A DNA stretch of 64,000 nucleotides from positions 992,001 through 1,056,000 of the forward strand of contig JAHDVF020000577.1 in the NCBI GenBank assembly GCA_022606425.2, in the 5' to 3' direction. The notes under the pieces are model-generated. The model was not told where the DNA came from, did not search any database, and was given only the letters and a program-made list of their open reading frames with translations. Origin of the DNA: Lepidostoma basale. Taxonomy: Eukaryota > Arthropoda > Insecta > Trichoptera > Lepidostomatidae. The position numbers and the translations under genes are program-made. Of the stretch, positions 36,301-51,300 are shown in pieces; the stretch's first letter is position 1, and each line of letters begins with the position of its first letter.

Positions 36301-39300
36301 AAGTGGTTCTGTAGACGGGAGTTCAATATTCCACCACAACGTTCGAAGTCCAGAATTAATTCAAATAACCTAGCGCGTTTCATCATTGGCATATCAAATG
36401 TGTCCATACATTCCAGTTAATAATACTACCACTAGCGCCAGTAGCTGCCAAAGTTATGCGGACAGTTGTAAATTGTCCATTATTGTAGATTCAACACATG
36501 TAAAAGTGCTTATATATATTTTACCAGACGTGTACTTACTCGTAGTATGAAAAATGGGAAAATTTAATTGATTTTGATTCATCATAAACATTTTTATCGT
36601 TGATACATTAAAATAAATAAGACACAATACGGTATTTCGATAATTTTGGTACATGAAGAAAAATGTAACAAATTAATGCCGTTTATAAATAGTACCACTA
36701 GATGGCGTTAGTTTGCATATTTTAAGGGTTTTATAAATAGATAAAATTGGATCACTCTCTTATCTATAATTTAGAAGAAAAACTTCTGGCTCATGGCCGT
36801 AGATCCGGAATGAGGAATCCGGAAAGCATTTGACATGTTCCGGATTCTTCTTCATAACACATGCAATTGTTTTAATTCAACCAATGACTAACCGAAAAAA
36901 GCTGCAATCGATTTTTGTTTTGTATACTAATTACAAGATAATAAACACACTCTTAAACTTTAGCTGATTCGTCATGGTATTGATTATTATTGGGGCCCGG
37001 AATTGACATAAAGAGCATATTTTTCTTTAGCTTCGTTTTAAAAAAGACGCCGTTTTTTTGGTGTTTTGAGATCTATATACCTCCTTTAACCCTAGTTATT
37101 AGGGAATACAAAAGCATGTTTCAAGTTTTAGCGAATATTTCAGGGTTTTCGGGGTGAGAGCAATTAAATGGCATATTTTTGTTCATATTGTATGTAGTCT
37201 CCTTTTCGAACTTGTTACTGTTGTGGCAAAGAAAACTGGACATGGCGGAGAAGATACTCAACCTGATATGAGACAGTGCTGCCTATATGTTGAAAGCCGG
37301 ACTGATTGAAGGTGTTCAACTGAAAAATCGTACAATAATCATTGACGAGACCAAGAGAAAGGGGGGTAAAAAATAAACATTGCCAGGAAAAGCTATACGC
37401 TGTGATGGGCCTATATCCCTCCTGGAAGGTAATTTAAAAAATCATCCATCCTGCTGGAAGAACACGTGGATGGCGCCATCAATATACAAGTTCGAGAGTT
37501 CGTTCTCTCTTCTAAATAAAACTCTTGTAAAAAATCGCAGGCATTATAAGGTTAGAGAATATAAAATCATATTTTGGTACATATAAAAGAATATTTTGAA
37601 CTTTTTTATCGAATATAAATCAGAGCCCTAATTATTATACAATAAGTGAATAATGTAGAATCATTACTCAACAGCGCAAATAACAGTTTTTCAAAATATT
37701 GAAAATTATATGAATACCCAGTTTTCAGAAGTACCTATTACCTATATAAAGGTAAAAAAGAGAGCAAAACTATTAAAAGCACATTTCGTCAATACGTAAC
37801 ACGTACCGCAACACTCTTAAGTAACTTGGACTTATTGATAGCATTCCAAAAGTTAATAAGTACCTACTATCCAAAACTACTACTCCAACTCTACTTATAT
37901 TAAAATTATGCGAGTAATAAAAAAAAAACAATAAAAATTTCTGCCATTTTTTTTATTACAGCCTACCCATTTTCTAGTCAAACATGTTTATTATTTGATA
38001 ATTATGATATATTATAATTATAGTATTGTGATATTACAATAGGTACAATAAAATTTGAATTGGGATATAAAGCGTTGAACATCCCTTTTAAGAGAGGTTC
38101 TCGCCATCTTTAACCACCAAATCACATTTCCAACAATGTTTTCAACAGTCCTAATCCTAACAGGAATTATCATTAGAGCTGATTGCTGTAGGTAGGTACC
38201 ACCTACCTATGTCAGAATATCCAAGTCCAAATTCCATTTTCAATTTATTTTTCTCCAAATGTTTAAAATATTTATTAAATAATGTCGTATATCAATATGA
38301 TTTGGGTTAATTCTTATGTTAAAGTTCCAGAGTAAATCCAAATAAAAACACGGCTGCTTGTAATCTTGTAATGAAATGATTTGTTCCGGCTAACATTGAT
38401 TTCACTAATTGTTCAGCTCAAATCTGTTATCTTGGGGCTTTGTTTAATACGGCAGCTGTTTGCAGATGTAGCAACTGGAGTACAATATACGGCATGTTCC
38501 TTATATTTTATCTTATCACCCATCATGACAACAAAACGCACTCATACAGACGAAAACAATGTTTATCGAATATTCTGAATTCCATTTTGATAATGGAGTT
38601 AGATAACAATGCAATTATTGTAGTGTTCTGTCTAGGCTGATTTTGTTTTTATCACAAAAGGTCTAAATAAGTTTTTTATATCTTTTTGACCCATCACATG
38701 TCATGTTACTATTTTTTAATGCAGACTATTATGGGACTGGTGCGATCAGTTGAATGACTACCTACTTATTTAATTTAATTTATATTTCTCTCTTTTAAAA
38801 TACTATTATTTTAGATTGATATTTATTTAATATATTTATTACTCAAATTTAGTTTTCTACGTTTTCAATCTGTCTATTTGTACCGAATCTATTTGGATAA
38901 TCTTTTGATCAATGAAGCTCGTTTACAAACTCATATCTATATATTACATTTTAATTTGCATTACAACTTGTCCCAGACCTTCAAAATTCGCGCATTCATG
39001 CAAAATTACATGGAAACTTCTTTTCGCTTTCTCAGAAGTTACCAAAACAGGCTTTCTGCATTTTTTACAAGCTAAGCACCCATATTTAAAAACATACTAA
39101 CACTAGAGCACAAGTTACCCTCACTAGAGCATACGTTACTCACATTAGAGGACAAGTTATTTACAGTAGAAGCATTGCCGTCTCGAAAATGACATGATAA
39201 CGTCAAGATGGCATTAGTAGAATACACACTAGTGCACTAGTTACCCACAGTAGAACAGAAGTTACTCACAGTAGAACACAATTTACCCACATAGTACATA

Positions 39301-42300
39301 TTACCTACACAAGATACAATACAAACAACACGATTGTAGTTTAAAAAGAATGATTAAATTTTTCTCGTTATATTATAAACGTTTTCTTCGCTACAAAAAC
39401 ATCAATGTCAAACTGTCAAGTGTGGTATTTTCTAGGTAAATAAAGTTTTCGTAAACGACCGTAGGGCCCATTAGTTGGTCAACATGTTCTATTAATACAC
39501 TGGTGGTAACAATGGAGTGAGACCTCTGAAGACGAAGTGAGAGATTTCTCAGCTGCAAAATAATAATATAACTACGAACGATCTAAATTCCTTGGAATGT
39601 GGCTTCTTGGCATCTAACCTATTTTCTCTAATGTTCTCATGGTTTTAATGCATGTATAATTAATATTTAATGAATTCTAATACTCGTATATGAACCTACA
39701 TTTCATATTCAGATTTGTGCAGGTTTCATTGTATTATTTTACTTTGTGTAGGTACAACTACACAAAAGTAAAATAAACCAAATTAATGTGTATACTTGAA
39801 TTGTTCTTTCGATTTTCGTCTAAAGGAGATACCTACCCATAAACATATAATTTTTCACATCTGTGGAATAATAAATTATTTTACAAAATAATTGATAAAG
39901 ATTTTAGTTTAAAAAAAACGAATCTTCTTGTTCTATGTATTTTATTTTGACCTGGGTCATGTCAAGGAAAGAACCATTTGATCGTTATGTTACCTACACC
40001 TACTCCAATATATAAATCCAAGTACAATATAAAATATACAATGCATACACTATAATCGATATATTTGTATAATAAAATTTAGACGTTTAAAATGATTATC
40101 AGTATATTTTATATAAAATAACCAGTGGACCCGACAGACGTTGTCCTGCCTGACAGTTGCATGCCTGCTATTAGCTGGTTCAGTTAAAAGTTTTTTCGAT
40201 ATTCAAACTTTCGAAAAAATGACCTCCTTCATTTTTTTTCTCAATGTACACGCAATTGTGATACATGCCATACATGAAATATCAAAACCCAGCGAACAGA
40301 ATTTTAAATCTACGCCACGCTACAACGCAAGTGATTTGCGCATGCTTATCAAATACTACAAAATTATAAATCTGCGCCATCTATGGTAAACAAACATAAC
40401 TATTAATTATTCTCAGATGGTCAATTATCAATGAACTTCCCAGAAGGTTTCAACGGTCAACTACCGGGTCCAATTGTGAATCTAAACCATCCAGGAACCC
40501 ACTCAAACACACAAAATGTCATTAAAATCGGTCGGGTCGTTTGGGAAGAGTTCAACTACTCGTACATACGCCCGTACGGAAGAATATATATAAATATGTA
40601 AAATTGTATAGGTACCTTATAAACAGTTTATTTTTTAATCTTCCATAAATATGAAACATGGTTATTAAACTCCCATTATCAAACGATTAAAATTAGAGTT
40701 GCAAATATTATTTCTATTGGCGGTTCATAATTTTAATGTAACAAAATGGTACTATTTGCTTATTTAAATACACTCAGTTGATTATAACCACAACCGTTTA
40801 CGTTGTATTGTAATTGATTTTCAAACTAGGTTAATTGATGTTCGGGGTTTGACGTTTAAATTTCGAATAAATAAACATTTTATTTGCAGTAAATCACGGA
40901 GCATAATATGCAATGCACTTATATTCTCGTTTGGCCTACATATGCGTTATATGATACATTGATATTTTGGCAAGTATACAATAGTGCACGAATACAACAA
41001 TTCAATCATAGTATTTTAAACACGTGAAATATTAAAACTCATTAATACTTTTCTTTTTGTAACCCTGACGAAGCTCTTGCGGGAGCGAAACCGGCTGGTT
41101 CGATGAAACAAAATAAAGTGGTGTAAAAAAAAAACAAAGTATTAATTTTTTCTAAATTGTTTTCAATAATGCCACACCACAAATGAAGTGCTTCGTACGA
41201 AAGTATGTACGTGAAATATTTTTCGAACAATCCTCTATACGCGCCCTCTTTCGGAGGGACACTCTGGGCCATACATTTAGCCCAATCATAAAACAACTAC
41301 CAAATCACATTCCAACAATGTTTCCTACAGACGTAAGAGGAATAGCCATTAGAGCTGAACCTCTGTAAGCCAGAAGATCCATGTCCAAGTCCAAGTATCA
41401 TATGAAACATTTAATTTGAGATGTAACAATGGAAGAAAACAACACTATTATACGTTATTTTGCTTTTTTTTATTCTAAGAAAATGATAGGGGCGAAACCG
41501 GGTGCTAGTTAAATATCATGTTTTAATTTAACACCTACATTATGTAAGGTTATATTGCTTAGATTACTTTATGTGTAATTGACTCGACAAACGGTCGGTA
41601 ATCGATAGACAAACGAAATGTTTATAAAAATACGATAATGTCGTATCTTCTTGTTTTAATTATTAATAATGTTATGTCTAATGAGTTCGATATCTATTGT
41701 AAAATATATTATATTGTATTATATATGAATAGGTACTACCTATAAATTCTTACATTACTTATGTTAAGTAGGTATATCTACCTAATATTCACGCAAATAA
41801 AGTTTTAGGCGGCATTAATAAATTACGTTGTTTTAACCATCGACATTGAATGCATTATTACACGATAAGCACATTAATATAAAACTCCATTGAAAAACTT
41901 AACTAAAATAAACACATTTAAATAACGATAGAGTAAGGCCGGTCATAATGTTAATTTAAGTACCTACTTATCTTTATGTTTTAATGTTCGCGTAATGTTA
42001 TGTAAACACAATTTATCGAGAAGAGCTTATGTTATTGTTTATGGTAAAAAGAATGTTCTCATTTACGTGAATGATTTTTAATGAAATTCATTCAATCGTG
42101 TTGGTATGCTGTTTATCTAAAATCAAATTGAACGTTCAAATATTTCATTTATAAATCGCGTTTATTTTGAAAATATTGATTTTAATCAGAGCACTGTGGA
42201 CTCAAAATTAATAAGAAGTATTTATTAATCACATTATAAATAAATATTTAATATTGATTTTTGTGGCAGATTACTCGAACGCTGTCTGCACCTCTGACGC

Positions 42301-45300
42301 GCTAATTAATTATTCAGAGTGTTTAAAATATATCATTAGATACCGAATTCATTCGATAAATATAATCAACAATCCATAGAAATATTAAACTTATCAAATC
42401 GAATCTTAGGTAGGTAATTCAAGATACTAAGAAATAAATCATAGCATAACAATAAATATTTTGAAGAGAAAAGATATGTTTACATAATATTTCCTTTTAA
42501 TTTATTACAGATCATATTACAAACATATCACAATCCCTACTAAATTATGATTTTTTAAGTATGTTGAAAACATGATTTGAAAACTTTTTAATTAAATATT
42601 ATATATTTGTATTGTAAAATATACGCCAATTTGAAACGAGTTTTGAAAGATATTTATGTAAATAAAAAAAACTCTACCCCAGGCGTCAAAATTGATATGA
42701 ATAGTTTGCACTTATGAAGTAGTTAACAGGAAAAACAATCATGTTTTCATACATGAATTATATTTTTTGTAACAAAGTTCAGTAGCCCGATTTTATTCAA
42801 AGGGTGTTAAATATGTAAAATATATGCATATTGGTCAAGGTTGGCTGCTAGTGACAACTAGATGATAATAAACCGTAGTATTTTTTATAATATTATTGGG
42901 ATATGAAGTTTGCTTTCCGGGTTCAGATTTGTATGTTTCTCTTAGGTTATCGCAGTGACGTTTAATGTTAGTGATAATAAACGTTTATATCTGAGCCATG
43001 TTGTAATGTACAATATTAAATAATTGCAGAAAATACCGTATATTCAAATATTACAAGTGTTTGCTTAATCATAACTCTAATTATATTTCTAAACGTTTTC
43101 TAGAAGTTTTATTTTATTTTATGGGAGGGACATGTTTCGCCATGCCAGAGCATTAGAAATTATTATATGCTAACATAAAATTACGTTGTAACACTTCCAT
43201 AAAATATATTAAAACCCCTAGAAAACATTTTCATCGATACTAAATAATTAAAATGGAGTTTTACATCATTGTTCATGTAATAATTAAGAATGCTACATTA
43301 AAATATTGTAAATGAATACCATCTAAATTTCTTCTTCCGTTTCTTCAAATTGTTTTAGGCCTTTTGGCCTATTAATCTCTGCATCAAGTTCCCTATCGAG
43401 AGGTGGACTGCCAGCTGTTCCTTCATATTTTAGAAGGTCGTCCTCGAGGTCTGCCTCCTCGAGTACCTAAACTGTATGTTGCTAATTTTACGGCCCTTGA
43501 TTCTGCCATTCTGGTTATATGTTCGTTCCAGAACCTTCTTCAATACCGTCTCCATCTTACAATATCCTCGACTTCGCAAATAAAATAATAATACACTTTC
43601 AATATTTTTATCTAAACCATTGTACTTGTTAACACCAACCGGTTTCGCTCCCGCCGGAGCTTCGTCCGGGTGAGAGAATAAACTAAACATGAAATCAGAG
43701 AACAACGTATGAAAAAAGAAATATAATATGGAGGGGAGAAAGAGGGGTAGGAGAAAGTGTGCACGAGGACGAATAGGATGTTAGAACGGTGAGTCATGAT
43801 CATTAGGGAATAATTATGAAAAAAAAAGTATCTCATTTTCGTGGTTCGAAGGAGGTTTTTAGTTCTGACAAATAAGTATCTGTGCTTGAATATTGAATGA
43901 ATCTTTAAAATATTTTCAATTTGAATCCGACCGGAGTAAGACCATAAAATAATATTTTCAATTTCTTCCCAGTTGTATTGACAAAACTCTCGAGAGTTAG
44001 TGTTACTCTGCTTCGATTATCGATAACACCTCCGTTTTTTGTCCTTGGTCCATTATCATTTATCAAGTCGTCTTCACTGCCAAATAATTATCACTCGCGT
44101 CACAAGTAATACGTTGAGAATTATTATTATTAAATATAGATAATATAATTTTAGTTTGCACTTTTATGAAGATAACGTGATTCGCGCACGAAACGTAATT
44201 ACCTGAGATTAGATTTTCAAGTACGAATCGTTTTTATTTTATTTATCACGCTTCATTATTCATATATTTAATCGTTTTTTAAATTCAAGCACTTCACAAA
44301 AATAGCGTTATTTTTTATAAATATTTGATTTATTATACAAATATACTAACCCACGGATTTATAAATACATACTCGTACTTTATTTCCAGACAATAATTTC
44401 TAATCGAAAATCATGGTCGCTCAAGCAATTAAAAAAGTTATTTAATCTGGGAAATCAGTGACCGATTAAAATATGTAAGGATAAATTTCTAGTTGAAGTT
44501 TAAACTGGAATATAGAAATTCTCGCTTTGGTTTGACGATTGTAGAGAAAGTCTTATAATAAAATATATCAGGTTCAGTTTTTTGTGTAACTTTCTTTTTA
44601 CGTATTAATAAAAGGGAAAAGAAAATTCTTTAGGTAGGAACTTATTACGGGGAAAATTGTGAAACAAAATAAAAATAGAGTTTGTAAGTAAACCAAGTCA
44701 ACGTTTGTAAGTAAAGTTGTCAAAGTGTCAAATATATGAAGTAATTAATCTGCTGAACGCGGTCTCCTCGGAGTTCGACGTCTTTCATATTAGTGAAAGT
44801 GCTCAGAAGGCAAATACTCTTGACTTTAGAGAGTATCTTGTTTTCCTAATGTCGAACCATAGCTCATGTGTTTCTGGTATTATAATGATATATTAATAGA
44901 TGCCTTAAACCTTAATTTTTCAATGTCTATTGATGAAATAAACTGATTAGATTTGATTTGAAGTTGTCAACTGGAAAGGATTTTTTTCATCTTATGAAAA
45001 TTATTTTAATTTTTATTTATTAAATATAGTATTCGTTTGATTCGTGTTTTTCAGGCAATAATATAATTAAACATATTTTTATGTAAACCTTGTATCTATT
45101 TAACATTTGGTATATAATATTTTATCAATTTGTTAAATATCATATAATTCAGATCCTATCTAGTGTGACAATAAATTTGACTTAAAAACCACTGTTTTAG
45201 ATTTTACAATTTATAAATAAATACGATATAAGATTTCTTTTGGAATTGTTCCATTAAGTTCATTGAAAAAGTTCCATTAAAATCATTTCACAGAAAAGTG

Positions 45301-48300
45301 ATTTATTTTTAGTGTTTTTTGTTCATTTCACCAACTCGACAAAAAAAATTTCACTTTCATTGTAGCGAAACTCGTAAAGGTAGGGCTATCTAACTCTGTA
45401 GTGAAATGTTTTCTATTATCGCTATGAATCGTCATGCAACGATGCTCTTGACTGCAATTTACTCGTGCCGGCGTACGCACAAAACTCTTATTGTTTTGAC
45501 TTTGACCCTTTGTTTAAACTATAAAATCACTCAAACATAGCAATTTCCTATCAGATTCTACCTGGAAGTAAGGGAGAATAGAATAACAAAATTATAATGA
45601 TTGGATGTTCGTAGTATTCTAATGAGAATGCTCTCATCAGTATCGGGGTAATGCTACAATTTTTTTTTTACTGTTTCCGCCATTAGCATTGTTATTATAT
45701 TCTAAAGCACAGGAAAATAATTAATGGTTATATACGAGGACTAATTACGTATTTCATAAAGCTTCGATAAATTTACATTGTTTAAGGTGTACTTGAGCGA
45801 TAAAAGCTGTTGTTATTAGGCTTTGAAACATGACGTAAATGCAGTTTATTGAATAATAAGTAGGTACCCCCCTTACGATTGAACAATATTGTTTTTTTTT
45901 TATCTTTGTAGAGAGTTGATATAATAGTTTCATATTGATAAATGTACATTATGAAAATGATTTTTCCATTGGCCGACTAAGTTGAGAAATGCGTGAGGCA
46001 GATTTGAGTTGTTTGGGAATATACTCGTATTATACGAGTACATTCGATTAATTTTATACTTATCCCCGTTTCCCCGACGTTACTGTGGCGAATACTTTCT
46101 CATCATGGTGAATTCCTAGGGATATGTTACTTGAGTGGTTTCCCGTTGCTTTCCTTAGTTGGTGGGTCTCGGTTGTGTAGCGCCGAAGATACGCCATAGC
46201 TATCTCCCTGTTTGCTATGTCATATTCGTTTTAAATTACTCTTTATGTTTTATGCAAGGATTGCTTTTATTTCGTTTGCAATAAATCATTTTCACAATAT
46301 CACCATCCTTTGAGCGTTACTGTAGGTAGGTACCTATATATTTTTTTGTAAAATTAATCAAGATTTTACGTATTACATACAAATTTATAATTTTGAACGA
46401 AGTCGTCCGTTTTAAATATTTATTATTTGCATGACCCGATTAATGAATTGTCCATTTAATAAGAGGTATCTTCTCTACTGCTCTTTTGACTTGTAATTGG
46501 ATAATTTTAAACATGTAATTTCTTAAGTAGGGGAGATGTAGGTAATGGGAGTCACTTAAGCGAGAATTGAAAAAAAAACCAAACTATTAGTTAACTATTT
46601 ATTGCTTAAGCCTTATTATAAACTTTAGTTATTAAACTATTAATTGAGATCACCTTTAATCACTTTGGCTTTTTACTTTTGGAACAATAATCATTTTAAA
46701 AAAAAACAGGTTTGACCACCATTGCCCACATCTGTTGGCAATGGTGGTCAGCATGTTGGCAATGGGGGTCAACACAAATCGTACACATAATTGCAAGCTG
46801 AGTCCCACCCAGTGCAATCTAAATGAGCCCAAAGCCCACATGAAGTGCATCGGAACCACATCTCATTATCTTGCCCGAATTCGCCGCATACAAGACATTG
46901 GTTGTCAGAATCTTCTGCATCATCGTTTTTGTCGTCCTGGAACAAGTTATCAGTGTTCATATCTGACGCTGAAGTATTGTTCGATTCCTGCAAAATTTTC
47001 TTCTTTATCTATTTTTTTCGCGTACCTCTTCTGAAGACTCGAAAATGGGATGTTCATTGTTTTCGCGGCTTTTCTTATTGAATAACCTTGTTCATCGATG
47101 AGCTCCACGGCCTTTTTCAGGTTAGCTATAGACCAGGTAGCCTTATTTGTCTTTCTAGGACGAACGTTCGGTATCTACAAACCAAAAATAAGTTTATTTT
47201 ATCGAAGACAGGAAATGTTAACAATAAGGGTCACCTGACTCCGATTGCCTACATTGGTAAAATAGAGAAAAAACCTACCTTGACATAAAAGTAAAAGTGA
47301 TGGTGGTAAAATGAGTTTGAAATCACGATCTAAAATGCTTTAGTCATTACATATCACAAGCGCAAAAAGAAACACTCAGTAGTTTGATCCTTACCTTCGG
47401 ATTTGTCCACTCGAAAAATTAGATCAGAAGGGCCCGAAAACTTGTTACGTCTACCACTCTCTAGCACGTGATGCGAACTGAGTAAGCTACCTACCGCGGA
47501 TGTTACCGGCAAACAGCTAGCGTATGACGTCACTGAAACCGCCATCACGCGTATTGTTTTCGAATTAAAGGGGTGACTCCCATTGCCAACTGACTCCCAT
47601 TGCCTACATCTCCCCTAATATCTTCGAAACTTACTATAATACATACAATATCTTTTGTATCTAAAATTGGTAGCCAACATACCGCCATTGAAGCGAAAAT
47701 TACAGGTAATTAACTACTTCGGAATTCTCCAGTGCGTCTATACTTTAGAGCGGCGAATTATTGCAAACCTCTTGATTGTCTAATTGGTCGGCATCTTTGT
47801 TTTAATTGGCGAGAAATGCGGAAATTTGTTTCGCAATACCCACATCCTAATCTAGTAGAGCCCACGTCTCTCGTCATATTAATGCTGCCTAGATATAAAC
47901 GAAGTAGGGTCTTAATTGGCTATTAAGTAGGTACCCTTTTGGGGTATAAAATAATCATTAATGTATAATGAAAGCGCGATTTCTTGTTCGATTTTACATT
48001 GACTTATTTATATATTAATAATAGTTACAAATTTGTTTATACATTTTTATAATGGAGTTTTACCAAATTAAAACAGAAATCATAAAATATATTATAAAAT
48101 TTCTGTTTCTGATTTGACACACCAGAGTGGTTCGTAACTTCTTTGGAAATCTGTTTTTTCTTTCTTTATTTTTTCCCAGTTAACTATTATATTTATTTAT
48201 AGAAACATTATTCATTACTTCCAACATTATTTCTTCAAGTTTTAAATATATTTTTTATGTATCTGTTTTGTGGTGGGTTATGTTTATGCACAATTCGGAT

Positions 48301-51300
48301 TCCGAAATGCATTCGGAACCAGAGAAGCGCTACTGGCAGTCAATGTCCTGCTACAGAAGTGTCGAGATCAACGCAAAGAGGTGTTTGCATGCTTCATCGA
48401 TTATGAAAAAGCGTTTGACAGGGTAAGGCACACGACACTCATGGAGATGCTCAAAGACTGTAACATTGACTCCAAAGATCTGAATTTCATAAGAAACCTC
48501 TACTGGTGTCAAACGGCAAAGATCAGATATGGAAGTGGAAATACAGAGGCTATAGCTATACAAAGAGGAGTTCGACAAGGTTGTATTCTGTCACCTCTAT
48601 TGTTTAATCTGTACTCCAATAAAGTTTTCCAAAGAACTCTAGAAAACTCTAGCCTTGGAGTGAAGATCAATGGAGTCGTTATAAATAATATCAGATATGC
48701 TGACGATACAGTCATGTTGGCTGAAAGTATACCTGATCTCCAGGAGCTCCTAAATAAGATTGACACGGCTGGAGAAGAATTGGGTCTGACAATAAATGTC
48801 GCTAAGACCAAGTGGATGTCGTTTGGAAGACTTGATTATTCTGGATCATCTTTGCGACTAAAAGGAGTAAATATCGAAATGGTTGACCAGTTTAAATACC
48901 TCGGCAGTATCATTACTAAAACACTCGACCCAGATACAGAAGTGAAATGTAGAATAGAAGTTGCACGTGCTGCATTTAATAAGATGAGACCCTTCTTCTG
49001 TGACGATAATTTGAATCTTAAACTTCGACAAAGAATGATAAAAGCTTACATATGGTCAGCTCTATTATACGGAAGTGAAACATGGACTCTAAAAGTGAAC
49101 GTAATGAATCGGTTGGAAGCATTCGAAATGTGGATACACAGAAGAATGCTTCGTATACCTTGGACCGAAAAGGTCAGTAACGTCGAAGTACTTAGGAGAG
49201 CCGGAGCCAAGAGAGAGCTGTTGTCGAATGTCAAAGTGAAAAGGTCTCATATTTGGGTCACGTGCTGCGTGGAGAAAAGTACCGCCTCCTCCGACTTATA
49301 TTGGAGGGCAAGATAGAGGGAAGACGGGGAGTTGGCAGAAGACAGATGTCCTGGCTGCGCAACATTAGAGAGTGGACCGGAATGAGGACGGTGGATGACC
49401 TGTTTCGGGCAGCGCAGGACAGGGAGGTTTTCGCCGGAGTGATCGCCAACGTCGGGGGGACCTGACACGGCACAAGAAGAAGAAGAATGTTTATGTATCT
49501 ACAAGAATTCCACTCCAAGATATACCTTGTTAAAGTGAGTAGCACATTGTGTGACAGCTGTGTAAAACACAGAGATGATTTAATAGGTTTAGCAAAATTT
49601 TATATTTGATAGGGGGGTCAAGGGGAAAAAAAATGGGAAACTCTGGTCCTAGAGGTTAGAATACTTGCCTCCTGATCTAAAGGGTTCGAGTTGAATATAA
49701 CCCATGCCCAATTCTCGGTATACCTAATAAACTTTTCTCATTGAGGATTATAAGAAACTCTCAAGTTCTGGATTTAAAAAAATAACCCTTTAAACGCATT
49801 AAATTGAAATAAGAATAGAGGAAATAAAAAAGCTAAAATGGAAGTACACAATGGTGTTCTTTTACCGACCCTTATGTATGGAAGCGAAGCATGGAACTGG
49901 CAAAAGAAGGAAAAAATAATAAATGGAGTAGAAATGAGATCTCTTGGACGAATGTGTGGAAAAACTGTGTATGATAGTGTCAAATTAAAATAGGGTTAAG
50001 AAGTTAATGCGGTGCGAATGAAAGTATTATGAACAAAACAATTAAAGTCATTAAGATGGTTTGCACATATGGAAAGAATGAATGAAGAAATAATGGTGAA
50101 AAAAAATCATACATGTTAAATAAATGGAACTAGAAATAGAGAAAGACTGAGGAAAACGTGGCACAATCAAATAAATAGAATTTTGAATGTCAGTCACATG
50201 AGGAGTCAGAGAAATTGACGTGCGTGCATGACAAGATGTATGAATGTTAAGGAAGCAAGAGAAGTATGTCATGAAAGAAAAGTGTGGAAGTCCATTCTTT
50301 CTGCCTACCCCTTCGGAGAGATGGTGTAATGGTTAGTTGGTTAGAATAGAGTTTAATTTTAAGTAAACAATTCATAGTTACAACTGCACTTCCATTTACA
50401 AGTGAATATTTATTTTATGTAAATAATATTTCAAATGAAAAATGTCACTCATGAGAGTAATATACGATACAGCGTACGATGTTAACAAATGATCTATTTC
50501 AAGTCACATGAGTTGTCTTCAATAATCAGCAGTGAATTGTTTTGATCAAACACTTTATTACAGTTCAATAACAGACACTAAAATAAACATTAATTACAGT
50601 TGCATACTTACTCAGAATATTTCAATGGGACTTATTGTAGGACGGTAGTTATTGTCTTATTAGGTCACATCAATTATTGTAGACTAGAATTAAAAACCCT
50701 ATTGTAGACTAGAATTAAGTAACCAGCTCTAATGACCTCCCCAGAGAAGTAAGGTCACAGGTGGATAGGGCTGCAGCGGTTGCCTGAAAGATGTCATATG
50801 GAGAAACAAAGACATGAGGACTGACAGCAAGTTACGCATCTATAAGACCTGTGTGCGACCAATCCTCACATATGGCATTGAATCGAGGGCAGACACTGTC
50901 AAGATAAAGAGCATGCTCAGGACAACCGAGATGAAAACACTCCGCGCTATAGCTGGCAAGACCCTACGTGATCGAGTTAGAAATACAGCAATCCGAGAAA
51001 TCTGCGAGGTCGAAGATGTAGTCAGATGGGGACGTCAAAGACGGCGATACTGGCATCAACACGTAGAAAGGATGAGCTCAAATAGAATACCACACACAGC
51101 TCTCCATGGAACGCCAAACGGATAACGCCGACCAGGAAGACCCCCGAAACGGTGGAGAGAAAGCTGGAGTTCAGCGTCTCAAGAGGACCCGCCTGAAATA
51201 ACAGACTCCTAAGTCTACTAAAAGTGAAGAAGAAGAAGAAGAATTAAAAAAATTAATCCGATTGAAAAAAAGATATTTTAAATGTACAATGTAAAACTGA

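Noticed and set aside
39101..39308. CRISPR-like repeat-spacer array
   Set aside because: Units are contiguous 21-bp tandem copies with no unique spacers, in a eukaryotic intron.
41183..41368. 61-codon frame with LPNHIPTMFPTDVRGIAIRA
   Set aside because: It coincides with dispersed repeat family Q; the sister copies at 32100 and 38100 have stops in the same frame, so coding is not supported.
46656..46859. 67-codon minus-strand frame with tandem-looking GGCAATG words
   Set aside because: Subterminal repeats of the pogo element rather than a gene.
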